The translations under genes and the position numbers were made by a program. From positions 3,038,001 through 3,102,000 of the forward strand of contig NC_052479.1 in NCBI RefSeq assembly GCF_009730915.1: DNA of 64,000 nucleotides. Direction: 5' to 3'. Below are positions 47,226 to 59,636 of the stretch, piece after piece; within the stretch, counting starts at the first letter, position 1; every line of letters starts with the position of its first letter. The notes under the pieces were generated by a model. It was not told where the DNA came from. It saw nothing but the letters and a program-made list of their open reading frames with translations, and did no database searches. This DNA is from Dioscorea cayenensis subsp. rotundata. Lineage: Eukaryota; Streptophyta; Magnoliopsida; Dioscoreales; Dioscoreaceae.

Positions 47226-48806
47226 TTAAAAAACTGAAGGGGTCTAGCTGTCAGATCTCGAATGAGATCCAGACTTGAGAGATGAAGTTCCAGCCCTAGC
47301 AGTTTCAAGTCTACGAACATTTTCTAAGCATTTATACTTATGGTTGGGAGAAACTTGGAATTTAACACCACATGCATTGCTATAATTAAAGAATTGTGCA
47401 TTAGTCCATGAAGAAAAAACAACTGAATTAATGGAATTAGACATACCGTCCCGAGGATCATCAGGAACTTTTTTCTTGGATGATCTGGGTGGGTGAGGAA
47501 TAAACCCAGCATCTTCATTCCATCGACCAGAAAGTTTCTTAGGTTGATCTCTTCTTCTGATTTGCTTCTGAAACTGGTTTTATGTGGAAGTGATTGCAGG
47601 TTGCTTGATAGATTGTGAAGTGTCAGGGGCTGTCTCAACCATCATATTAGCATAAGTGATCTTTCCAATGGGAAGTGAATTCCCGGGGGCAATCAATTGA
47701 TCAGTTAGAAGATCATCCCTTTGGATTTCAGCTTCTAATTGTGAGAGATGCTCCTCACTCAGAATATGATCATCATTAGCTATTGCATCAATAGGTAAAT
47801 CATCATCATCACCCCAGTCAACCAACTCTTCATCAGAGTGAACAATCAATGGGGAATTAGGAGGAGATGGATCCTGAGAGTAGAATTTATCTGAATTGAT
47901 GCAAGGTACCAGGGACCAACCTCCATGAATAAAAATCCATTTATATCCCTCAGGAATATAAATCGACGGCGGTAGGGGTTTCAAGTGAATATGTAACTCA
48001 TCAACATTAGATTTAGTAGAATCCAAAGGAATAATGATCTCCTTGCCTTTAGGATCAAGACGAGAATCTGAGATTAGAGAATCAGAAATTATCTCTAATG
48101 AAGTGTCCAGACTCGAAATAATATTAGCATTAATAGTATTAGGCTTAATTGAAATGGGTTGGGATGATTCATCTTTAGAAATGATGATATTATCCATATC
48201 CCGAGGCAGGTTCAGATCATCAAAAGAGGAAGAAATGATCTCAGTGGAATTTGTATCTCAAGATATAGTCTTTAAATGTGTTGAAGTATCCTCGGGGTTA
48301 TTGGGGATAACCATATCCTGACGCAAGATCGAATCAGTGGTAGGATATGAGGGGATCTCAGTGGAAGTTGCATCTCGAGGCATTAATTTCTCCTTAGAGA
48401 TCAAGGTTTGAATCAAGGTGCCTTGAGATAATTCTTTGTTTAAATTATTAAGAGAATCAGAGTTATGATCTCAAGGCGAACCAGCCACCAACAAAGTTCC
48501 AATATGATCAGAGGAAACCTGATCACGATGCACATCAACGGTTGTTACACCATCGGCCTTCACGTAGGCGCTGTGCATGTACAGTGTGCCTCTTTCCTCG
48601 TTACACTCACGAGGAATCTGGGGACCACTGTAGCTCTCTCACCGGAGCTTCGACTCCCCTTACCCGGGAGAGAAATGTCTGAGGCCCAGGCGGAAGCACG
48701 GGGTTTAAAATAAGATGTCGACGACCGAGATGAGTGTGTAACTGCCTGGATATTCTGAGTGTGAACCATCTATGAACAAATGATTGGAACGCCGTCATCT
48801 TCAAGC

Positions 48807-49889
48807 TTAACTTTGAAGCTTCTCACTCCCACGTCCACAGTTATCTCTAGGGGGAATGAGGTGGGTGATTTGAGTCTCACCAAAACCGTCATATGTTCGA
48901 GAGAGACTTCTTTGAACGAATATCAAATCCCCTAGTAGCTTCAAGACTGCAACGATAGGGTCCCAGTTCCAGCAATGAAGTGGGAGATTGGTTATCTTGA
49001 TCCAATTGTGGTTACTGGTGGCGACAGCATGTGAACCGAATTCCGGCGTCCAGTGTGAGAGATTAATGGTGCAAGGGCCATGTTTGGTGGTGAATGACAG
49101 CTTTCCCTTCTTAACAACGGCCATAGCTGCTCGAGCTGTGAAGAGTGTGAGGATGAAGTTATCTCCGAATGGAGTGATATTTTCACAATGATCAGAATTC
49201 AGTTGGACCGGGAGTGCATCATGGAGAGATTGGACACTCGCATTTCCAGAAACAACCTTGATAATCACTCGCCGCTTGAGGTCTTCCTTAGATTGGATGA
49301 TGGCTTCGGATATAGGGAGAGATACCCTAAGAGAAGGTATCTCTGAGCTAGATCAACGAGCAGGGATGTGTAACAGTGGTTTAGTGGGCGGTGAGGGCTT
49401 CTTCAAAGATAGATGCTCCCTAGGGGTAGTAGATTGTGAGTGTTTTAGCGGACATCTAGTAGCAAAGTGTCCAATACCAGAGCACCGGCGACAGGTGAGT
49501 TGATGACGGAAATCTTCAATTTTGTGGCCGTATCTAAGACAATGTTTACAGACTTCTTCATTCTCTGGTGAGCGACAGCGTTTTAGCGAGGAAGAGGGTG
49601 GTGGGTTAGAGCTTTCAGGAGGTGGGGAGATACGAGCAACATCAGCGAAGGTAATGTCGTCCTTCACAGGAGAGTTCTTGTTTTTCAAGGATGTATCCGC
49701 CTGAGGATGAGAGGCGTTGTCCGCGCGATGATGAGTAACTGATGCACGGAAATCTCTACGAGCACCATCGAAAGACTGACGAGCGCCTCCACGAGATCCA
49801 CTATGAGAATGACGAGCTCCGCCTCGAGATAGACGGGCACCGCCATGAGATCCGCCATGAGGCTCACGAGCACCACCCAGAAATCTCAT
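48807..49889 (-). pseudogene. LINE ORF1 (zinc knuckle and DUF4283)
   Basis: The first open part, 49889-49353, has Gly/Arg/Ser-rich repeats (GGAREPHGGSHGG) and two CCHC-like knuckles. The second, 49268-48807, reads NITPFGDNFILTLFTARAAM and HWTPEFGSHAVATSNHNWI, a DUF4283 pattern. A stop and frame change lie between them. ORF1 proteins bind nucleic acid in the retrotransposition particle. Confidence 0.75.
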
Positions 49890-49900
49890 AGCACCGCCCA

Positions 49901-50466
49901 GGAGCTACAGTACTAATCAACCAATTTCCAACATACTTTAAGTTCATCAAATTTTTTTTAAAGAGTTATGTAAAATATGTCAGTTTTCTTGTAAATCATG
50001 AAAATATTTTTAAATTTCACAATTATTATTATTATTATTATTATTATTGTTATTATTATTATTATGTACTTATCAAATGGGACCCATTAGGTTGGACTTG
50101 AATGTGTCTAGTTGGTCTTCTAGTCGTCATAGATGGGACCCGGGATCCTTGAAATTTTTAATTATTGTCGGAATATTCTCCATTTTCAAAAAAAATAAAA
50201 AATAATGACTTATACAATAAAAAGTTCTTTTTAACAGAATTTTTTTTATAGGTAATGAGGAAGCCAATTTTTTTTTATCATTAATATGATTGAAATTTAT
50301 TTCAAAATTATGAATAATAAACCTACCTCATCATAAATATTATAAAATCTCATATAATTAGTAATTATAAAAAAGTAATTTATAAGATACTGATTGGATG
50401 AAGATTATCAAAAGTAAAAAAAAAAACAAAGTATTGGTGGGTAAAATATATAAATAAATAATAATA
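49901..50466. other. AT-rich spacer between LINE and MULE
   Basis: Contains an (ATT)n run at about 50024-50065. No gene was seen. A LINE target duplication matching the 38.1-kb end was searched for here and not found. Confidence 0.5.
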
Positions 50467-50999
50467 GGGGAAAATTACTTTTAGTTCATGTAACTTTTTC
50501 GGTTTACCAATTAGTCCTTACAAATTAAGTCTCCAAGATATCCCTCCTTTTTGAAACGTTTACTTCTTCATCCCTGTTGTTAAGAGCTCACGTTAAGTTT
50601 TTTCAAAATACCAAAAGTGCCCTTCAACGTGGAGGGAAAGTTGGCGCCATATCACATCATTTTTTCGGCTGAGATCAAGGTGTATATGTATGGGAAAGTA
50701 TAGAAGAAGCAAGTACCATTTATTTTTTTGTTTCTTCTCATGCTTTTCTCCTTGTTGCTGTCCACCTTGTTTGTCTAGCATGAAGGAGAGAGTTTAGTTG
50801 AGTTTATTTGAAGGCGACGGAGAAGCTCTATTAGAGTTGACCATCCTTTGTTTTCTCAGGTTTGCAACCTTTGCTTGGCATATTTAGGTTTCATGTTGTT
50901 TGTATCGATGAGTGACTTATTCATGCAAACGACGTAGTTATCTAAATGAGTTTGAATGCATGATTGACTCAGGTTTACATGTGCCGAAATGTATCACCT

Positions 51000-53669
51000 A
51001 TTTTGTAGGGTGTGGATGGATTCTCTTCACTGCATTGTGAGGTATAAAGAAGAGGGTTGTGTGTTGGACTTTTCTGTGTTGCAGGGGTGGGAAACAGTGA
51101 CAGACGAGGTATGCAAGCGTTGGGGATCTTGAAGCTGATAATTTGATTTTAAAATATTTAATTTCGGACGGGCATAAGACGATTTCTTCTATTGGATCAC
51201 AAGATGATTTCCAACGAATGTGATGTGTAATATACACCAGATGTTCAAGAAAAATGTCGTCACGATGATAGTGGATGTCACTACTGACATGGTAGAAGCA
51301 GAGGGTCCATTTGATTCTTCCATTGGCTCGTACGTAACTTATATGCTTATTTTGCCATTTGTTGTCAGTTGTGACCTATATTCGAGTTTCATGTTTAATA
51401 TCTTGCATTTGTTATTGTTATACATAGTTAATAATTAATGAGCAGTATTACCATTTAATATTTAGCTTTTCTATTCAAATTTTGGAATAACTCTTTATTC
51501 CTTTCCCTATATGCAGGGATTCATTATCGCAAACAGTTTCCTTTGACCCATACCCCATGCTACCTTCAGTGTTATCTTGGGGGTGGGATTGGTTGAGGGG
51601 TTGGGGGTTGGGGGCTCTTCAACAAATGTTGATGCAGAAATCACTGCAATTGGTCGACGTTATGATAGTGCACAACACTTTAAAGAAGCATTACGTGATT
51701 TGCCGATCAAACGCAACTTCGATTTTCATTTCATTAAAAATGATACACAAAGGGTTACTATTAGATGCACCAAATCTAGTTGTCAGTGTCATGTTCATGC
51801 TTCAAGAGAAGGTAATCTTCCCACTTTTAGAATCAAAACTGCTAATGGAACACACATTTGTGGTGGTGGTATTGTCACGACATCTCATCCAAAGGCTTCA
51901 AAGAAATGGGTCAGTAGACAAGTAATTCGGAAACTCCGTGATCGTCCTTTATATAGTGTAGTTGATATACAACGATATACATTACATGATTATGGTGTTC
52001 ATTTTCCCTACAAACAAGCTTGGGTGGGCAAAGAGTACACAAGAGAGATTCTTCATGGGTGTGATGTGGCAAGCTATGACTTACTTATATGGTACGCCGA
52101 TAAAGTGTCTATAACCAACACCGGTAGCATTGTCATCATCGACAGAGACGGTGAGCGTTTTAGGCGTGGGTTTTTTTTGTTTTCATGTATCTCTTGAAAG
52201 GTTTAAGAGGGGTTGCAGACCTTTACTATTCTTTTATGGACTCATTTATTGGGGAAAAATGGTGGGATCTTATTAGGTGCAACTGGAAAGGATGGTAATG
52301 AAGGTTTCTTTCATTTAGCTTTCACAATTGTCGACAATGAGAAGGAGGAAAATTGGACTTGGTTCGTGTCGACATTGGGTGATGCACTGTATGGCAAAGA
52401 TGACTATGACAAGATTATAACATTCATTTCAGATAGATCCAAGGGGCTTGTAAATGTAGTTATGAAGGTTTTTCCTTCATCACCACATGCATATTGCTTA
52501 CGGCATCTGCAGGCAAACTTCTACAAAACTGGTAGTGGCCTAGGGAAAGCATTGAAAGATGAATGCTGGTCTTTGATTGTCAAGGTTACGTATGCTTACA
52601 TATCCGCAGAGTATGAAGATGTTGTGCATGCACTTCCACTTGCATCCGTTCAAGCGCATAACTAGTTATTTAATAAATCATACATGGCTCACTGGTACAA
52701 TTATTTGTTTAAAAGACCAAGATGGAGTGAGATGTATTCTAACGTTGCCGAGTCATTCAATGCTTGGGTGAAGGATGTACGCCATCTTCCTGTATGTAAC
52801 ATGGTAGACTCCATTAGGTACAAGCTTTTGGAATGAAACATTATATTTCATAACTAATTTTTTATTTTTTGGTGCACTTGTTCAATTAACACTTTACGTG
52901 ATGTTGATAAGGTCTACGAACTTAGGTTCCCTCTTTCATGTTCTAGATTCGTAGTTCACATTTAACATTCGTGTCAATTGTTTAGGATTGTTATTTACTT
53001 GTGTTATTTGTTAATAATCAATTACTTTCTTCTACTTGTGTTCAACATTAATCATTTAAGTTTAAAATGTTATATTACCGCCTAATATTTATGGTTTGTA
53101 CTTATGTTCGAACACACATTTGTATTAGGTTCAAATTGATGAATATGATGTACGATCGATGTGAATGTTGTAAAAAGTGGGAAACACATCTATGTCCCGA
53201 GATCCACAAAGTCCTCGAGGAAACAGTAGAGGAGAGCAGGTCTTTAGTTGTTGGCCGCTCATACGGGGAATGGTTCAAAGTGCTTGACCATCAAAGTTAT
53301 TCTGTCAACCTATCTAGGAGAGCATGTTCCTGCAGGCACTGGGAGGTATCCGGCCTCCCATGCAAACATGCGCGTGCAACAATTATGCAAAATGATACCA
53401 ATGTCCATCGATATATCGATAATTACCACACTGTTGATTTTTACAGAGCAACTTACACAGATCCTATATTTTCCAATCCTGATGATGATAAGCCGATGGA
53501 TACTTCTCGCGTTCTCTGTATACGACCGCCCATTACAAAGAAAAGACCAAGTCATCCTAGACGAACACAAATTGAGTCACAAGCATTTGGTGTGCGAGAT
53601 ATTCATCGTAGTCATTGTCATATCATTGGATACAATCGGGCAACTTGTAATGCCGTGATTGAGGATTGA
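51000..53669 (+). pseudogene. mudrA-like MULE transposase
   Basis: Order: weak N-terminal part (MDSLHCIVRYKEEGCVLDF, about 51009 on). DNA-binding MuDR domain (51600-52190: RRYDSAQHFKEALRDLPIK, FIKNDTQRVTIRC). MULE catalytic core (52230-52665: LLGATGKDGNEGFFHLAF, ITFISDRSKGLVNVV, HAYCLRHLQANFYK). SWIM zinc finger (53300-53390: CSCRHWEVSGLPCKHA). CCHC-like tail near 53600. The frame breaks at about 52180-52240 and again after 52660. The first catalytic aspartate (normally xDGTH) is altered to YGTH-like text. Probably inactive. Confidence 0.85.
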
Positions 53670-54173
53670 TTTGGATGTTATCTGTACAAACAATAGTTTT
53701 TGAATGAAGTTGTTCTTGAAAAGTTTTGCAGTTATTAAGATGCAAACATGTCTTATTTAGATCGCAAACTACTAAGGGACATACTAAACCAGAAGTAGTA
53801 AACATAGAATGGAAATTGAAATTATATGTACATATGTTCACTCAATACTTTGCTCAGTTGCATCCTAACTCGAAAACATTGTTTTTAAACACTGAACATT
53901 GTCTATAAATAGTATTGTATGAAATGACAGATTTATGGTAGATGTTAATACGCAAACATGTTCTTTAAATGGCAATTCGAAAACTTAAAGTGAAAACTTC
54001 AATAGTAACCGGCAAAGGCCAGACATGTAACGTATTGCAGATATTAGCACAAATATAGTAGATTTTAATTCCCAAATAGAGTTTTAACCAATTATCCGAC
54101 AACATAAACTAAAAAACTGCAAAACAAAGGCATACTGTCTATTTCATAACTGGACATGCAGCATAAAAGAAAA

Positions 54174-57100
54174 TCAAGCAAGAGTATCATTTGGGTCTTC
54201 ATTTGATGACACTAGAGGCACGGCTACCATGGTCTCCGGTTTGGGAGTGGCACATTCTTCAGTTGGGGGGTTAGGAGCCTCACCTTGGTCCACCTCAACT
54301 TTATCAGCAACAACTTGGTCTACTTCTCGTATGGCATCCATCTGCTTTGTGGTGTTGGGGTTTCTGCGGAGGTCATCTGTATATATTTTGTTAGCATACA
54401 CTAAACGTAACCACGAGACATCAATTTCAGGCAGATGGAGTTGTTCTCCATTCAGGATTTGTTCTAGAAATCGCATTATGTAGATTGAACAATCGACACT
54501 ATCCATCTTCTGTTGTGGACAATCCTGAGCATGTATTAATGGGTATCCACTCATCTCACTAACATGAAGTTTAACTTCGAGATACTTCTCCAACACTTTC
54601 CGTTGTTAAAAAAATGATATGATGGTAGTTAGTTCCAATTTCCATCTTGAACCCATTAAAACATATGAACTTATCATCTCATTTGCAGCTGCGTCATGTA
54701 GGGGGCTTGACATCGAGCTATAATGCAAGTACTCTTTCTTATTTTTCTCTATAACAAGCAGGTGGTAGTGGTTGTTCATTATTATCGGCTTAAGCACGAC
54801 TTCCACCATGGAGTACTCATCGAGATAGGGGCCCATTAGGTTGTCTAACCCATCTGCGGAACGGGGCATCCTAGATAGTGCAAGCTCCATTGGCCTAACA
54901 ATATACACAGCTCTTTTATACTCACATGGAGACTTCTTCATATCTTCTCTCAATATGAGGACATACACGTCCATGACGTCATCCGGCACCAGGCTCTTTC
55001 CATCAATCAATGCATACAAGTGATCACGTGTTGTGTAGCCCCATTCATTGGTCCATACTCTTGTGCTGTAGATACATCGCATAATTAAACAATAACTACT
55101 AATGACGAATACGACATTTAGATCATGAATAACAGTATTAGTTCATGAATATTTAAACAAGATTATAAACTATAACTTCTAATCTTACACGTAAACATGA
55201 AATTGATGATCAGAAGTATTAAATATGCAGTATTATATGAGGTCTTTAAACAAGTAAGACACTTACTTATCTATACGGAGGTTCAGAAACATTGAGAGTG
55301 ATAACTGCTGCATGTTGTCTGGCCGTGCAAACCTCTAATGTTAGAGATTCAATTGCACTGTTGACATCCTCTAATGTTTTCTGCTCGACAATTCCCATCT
55401 CTGATGGGGGTGTTACAATTTGTTTATTTCCCTTCCTTGGAGCTCTAGGCTTGCTTTTAGGGACCGCTACAACCCCTAAGGTTGACGCTTTTGTGGCAGT
55501 TATGGCAGCACGGGTAATTGGTTTCTCATATGTACTCTCTTGGGAAGGTAGGTCCTGCGTCGACATCTGATGTTTTCGTGGCTTCACCGCAACCATCTTC
55601 ATCTTTTTCGGTGCAGGTACCATGGCTTCATGTTCATGTAGGTCACAAATTGTGTTTTTTTTGCCAACAAATGTCTTTCTTTCTTCTCAAGTGCGTCTAT
55701 CCTTCACTGAAGTGTAACAACCTCTGATCTAAGTGCTCTTAGCTCGTCCCATAGTTTATCTTATTTTTTATCACCACCACGATCTTTATCAGAGATGGAA
55801 GATGATGATTCCCTGTTATTTTTTTCCTTCACAACCATTTTGGTCGGGCGACTCTTCTTTGTTGGTGGCCCTTCAATCTCTTTCCTTAAATCGACTTTTG
55901 TTCTTACAAATTTCGATGACTGCACTACAAGGGATGTCTCAACGGCACCCTTCCATGTGTTCCTGCCTTCAACTGTTGTAGAACCAAGTAGATCCACTTC
56001 GTATTGGTTCACAGGGTTCAAATTGGCAAACTGATTCATGGGAAACAAAAGTTTAAACAAAGTAATAATTAGTGAACTTATATTGAAGTGTTTGCCATAA
56101 TACAAGTGTGTCACATCTATTTGTAAACATAAGAAACATATCATGAATTGTTCTGCCTTATATTGAAGTGTTTGCCATAATACAAGTGTGTTACACCTAT
56201 TTGTAAACATAAGAAACATATCATGAATTGTTTTGCCTTATATTGAAGTGTTTGCCATAATACAAGTGTGTTACACCTGATTGTGAACAATAAAGCATAA
56301 TATTAACAAGTCAACAATGCATCATAAATGATAGCCAAAATAGGCTTACCTCTTTTCCTTCGAGGGAATCGATCAGAGTAGCAACAGAGCCTTGTTTTTT
56401 ATAAGTAAATTCACCATAGCATAGAATCCTTGGTCTTCTTCCAACGTGGGCTTTCTTTCCTGTCTTAGTTATCTTATAAAACCAAAGATTTAACGCAACT
56501 GCACATCCCCTTAAATACCCTATGCTTGTTTCTTTCCCTGCGCATCTATCCTTTACTCGAGTGGCAACACTTGGTATAGAATCCATGATCCATTTATGTG
56601 TAGCTTGAGCCCACGCATATTTATCCAACGATGACAAGTCATCAATATATACAACCAACCATGGTGGTGCTGTACACGATGTGTTTGCAAACAACAACGA
56701 CCCTAAGAGATAAATCAGTAACAACTTCACAAAGTTTTCCTCACTGTCCGTTTCTTTCTGCTCTACTAAACTAAATAATGTCCTGCTCAAACCATCTCTT
56801 TTTCAGTCTATCCCCTTCTGGAGAAAGTTTTTCTCCAATTCAGTTTCTCCCATTTGCTCTCAAAGTCTATAGCATCACCATCACATCGCAAACCCAATAG
56901 AAATGGCATATCCTCAGGCTTGAACTGAAGATAACTTTCACCAAACTTGAATCCATTGCTTTTCTCATCAAACAACTGCATCAAAGCATCGAGTACAACC
57001 CTTTCTTGGATTATGGGCTCCATATCCATGAGATGGCCGAATGGTGTTCGTCCCAAGATCTCTCAATGCTGCCTTGTCATCTTGTTTTTCAATTCCTTGC

Positions 57101-57711
57101 GGGTGGAGACAACTAGTGCAAAGTAGCACTGTCCATTTACATGATTCTGATTGTTGTTTGCCATAATCTACATCTACTTTACAACATTTACAAAGAAATA
57201 AATTCATTATGAAATAGGGTGGCATACATCTTCAGTAGAAAAATTAAACAGAATGTCATAGCATTGAAGACATAAATAATACTTTAACAATGAAAACTAA
57301 AAAATGAACAACAACTATACAATTTAAAGCAGAACAATGCATAAGTTGAATGTCACAAATGCATACCAAACAACTAATTAACGTTCTAAACACAAAATAC
57401 ACATGGAGAAGATAGTTATTCATGGATTTAAGGGAATTAACACTGCCATACTTCTTAGATTTTACATAAACCCTAAAATTCAAGATGGGATCATAACCAA
57501 CCCTAAGCTCTGCCTGGTTCAATGCGGCCGCAAGTGGTGCCAGGACAGTGAACAAATGGCGATGGTACGGCCTTCAGGTTAACACCGGCAACTTATCAGT
57601 GGTGCCCTACTCTTTCTCTGAATAGTTATGTGGTTGAAGACAAGAAGAAGAAGGCGGTTCGTGTTTTCCAACGCTTTCATCGGGAGAGGTAACGATTTGA
57701 TGGTTACCCAT
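54174..57711 (-). pseudogene. ULP1-like cysteine protease with DUF1985 domain, captured by the MULE
   Basis: A possible start at 57711 (MGNHQIVTSPDESVGK). The DUF1985 region spans 57056-56311 (EDMPFLLGLRCDG, FVKLLLIYLLGSLLFANTS, YAWAQATHKWIMDSIPS). Basic Ser/Thr-rich middle 56000-55270 (PTKKSRPTKMVVKEK). C48 peptidase 55082-54174 (DDVMDVYVLILREDM, NNHYHLLVIEKNKKEYLHYSS, then CPQQKMDSVDCSIYIMRFLE). The catalytic His and Cys and the oxyanion Gln are visible. The Asp that usually follows the last beta strand is not. Several introns or frameshifts are needed, so integrity is uncertain. Such proteins resemble SUMO-deconjugating proteases. Confidence 0.75.
56078..56293. repeat. 80-bp tandem triplication inside the ULP gene
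   Basis: ttatattgaagtgtttgcc starts at 56078, 56158 and 56238, an exact 80-bp period. The third copy is partial and diverges after about 56275. Located between the DUF1985 and basic-linker parts, probably in an intron. Confidence 0.9.
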
Positions 57712-57902
57712 TTGGATTATTTAATACTTTAAATATTATGAAGGGGTAAGAAGGTCTTTTCCCTTGCTGTTAAGTCCGTCAACCAGGCTGCGGGAGTTAA
57801 GGGTATATGAATTGAAAAGGAGGGGTATTGTGAGGATATGAAAAAGTTGAGGATTGTTTCATTTAACCCACAAAGATAGGAGGACCTCCTGGACAATTCC
57901 TC

Positions 57903-58455
57903 TAATAAGAATAACTAGGCATTCTCCCCAGCTTTGCATCGGAGTTTTTAAAATTTTATGAAGAGTTTTGAAGTAATATCATATATAAAATAATATAATT
58001 AAACAGCTTCTACCATGAAGCTATTGTATACCTTGAATTTCAAAAGTCTTATGAATATTTATTGCATAAATAATTATTTGTAATTAATGTTTTTCAATTA
58101 TTAATATTATAAGTAATATAAATAAAAATTTAAATGTTATAAAAAAATTTAAAATTGTTCATTGAAATACTCTCGGAGTAGATTATACATTAGTTTTGAG
58201 GCAATATCATATATAAAATATTATAACTAAACAACTCCTTCAATGAAGCTATTGTATATCTTGAATTTCAAAGGTCTTATGAACATTTATTGCATAAATA
58301 ATTAAGTGTAATTAATATTTTTAAATTATTAATATTATAAATAATATAAATAAAAATTTAAATATTATAAAAAATTTGAAATTGTTCCTTAAAACACTCT
58401 CACAGTAGATTATACATCTACTTTAATAGTATGTATAGATTTTCATCTTAATGCA

Positions 58456-58510
<55 letters not shown>

Positions 58511-59636
58511 GTAAAGAAAAAACATGTTTAGATTAAATGTAATAAATTAAATAAATAATAATACTCCCTCCGTTCTTATTTATCTGTCACAAATCCATGT
58601 TCTTTTTTATCTGTCATTTTCTGACATCAAAAAACATTTATTATTATTTTTTTAAAATTATCCTTAACACTCTATTCAATTTTATTCTTGGAATTAAATA
58701 TGAGAGAGAAACGTGAAAATATAAATTAGGGGTATTATTATTATTATCTTATTTTTAAAAATAAATTCATTTCCGCAACTACTTGATGAATGACTGTTCC
58801 TTGGTCAATACATAATTATTTCTCTTTATTTTTTATATTTAAATAGTTTCTGTCTGTACGTGCATAAAACCATAGTATAAAAAAAATTCAACAGGCAGTA
58901 CAAGTAAAGATGTTATTTGACTTGAAGTAAAATAAAAAATTACAGTGATGCCTTGCTCACCATCATCGACCATCATCACAAATCGACCATTAAAATAATA
59001 CAAAAAAAAATTATTATAAATTTATTATTTTTTATTCCGTCATGTTATTTATCATCATCAAACACCACAAGTATTTATATTGCTCTTCACTCATTTGTAA
59101 TGTGTTATGTTATACCTTATTCCAGCATGGAAGCCTTCAAATATAAAAGCCAAACGACTTACCACTCAAACATTGAGCTAGTGGTAATCCTAAATTAAAT
59201 TGTTCATTAAAACCTGCCAACAAAACTATCATGTATTTAAGCAAAATAAAAGCACCAAATTGAAAACCTCAAATTGCTCATTAAAAAAAAACAAGAAGCA
59301 TTTAGCATCACAATACACAAAATATATATATATATATATATATATAAATTCATGGCATAACATAAGTTAGAACTGCAACAAAGTTCTTAAATAATTTTCT
59401 CACATGATTAAAAGAAACAGATTTATATGAGATACTTAATTTAAGCTATTTGCAGGTCTTTGGAACAATTAGACCTTGAAATCAATGTATTTGGAGTGGA
59501 TAACTGGGACGTCAAACTGCCATTAGTCAGAACCAGTCTATTTGCATAAAAGAGTGCATTCGACGAAGATCATTACCAGTCGCATTTCTTGCGCAAAACT
59601 TGCGTGTCGAACTGTCGATAATCAATCAGGAACTTG
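57903..59636. other. Intergenic DNA between MULE and TAF5
   Basis: Holds a tandem duplication (57968-58425), an (ATT)n run at 58459-58507, and a Stowaway-like end at 58564 (ctccctccgttcttattt) whose partner end is not visible. A (TA)n run lies at 59321-59345, and the TAF5 3' UTR lies at the right. No gene was recognised. Confidence 0.5.
57968..58425. repeat. ~229-bp tandem duplication
   Basis: The block containing aatatcatatataaaat, gaagctattgtata and cttgaatttcaaa occurs at about 57968-58197 and again at 58198-58425, with the same order of sub-blocks and moderate divergence. Non-coding and AT-rich. Confidence 0.8.

Larger units (their letters stand above)
45901..49900 (-). mobile_element. 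L1-type LINE, 5' part (ORF1 and endonuclease)
   Basis: On the minus strand: ORF1 with zinc knuckles (CKHCLRYGHK, CRRCSGIGHFATRCP) near 49550-49430, then a DUF4283-type domain (about 49268-48807) and an acidic linker (48197-47580). ORF2 begins with an APE-type endonuclease: NVRGIGRPSKRHLVKDI, VCLQETKLHD, LICGDFNTLF, then a linker ending EVPFSTDEI at 45901. Joined with 38113-40617 the element is about 6.5 kb, a normal L1 length. Several stops and frameshifts show it is inactive. Confidence 0.88.
50467..57902. mobile_element. Mutator-like element carrying a ULP1 protease gene (KI-MULE type)
   Basis: A 7.4-kb element with degenerate long terminal inverted repeats: ggggaaaattacttttagtt on the left, and gaggaattgtccaggaggtc as the reverse complement of the right end. 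Weaker similarity continues inward for about 100 bp (ccctccttttt blocks in both). Inside, a mudrA-like transposase lies on + and a DUF1985/ULP1-peptidase gene on -, convergent. This arrangement matches the Kaonashi-type MULEs known in Arabidopsis and other plants. A low-complexity 9-bp flank (taataatag versus taataagaa, shifting the left edge by one base) is a possible target duplication. Confidence 0.8.
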
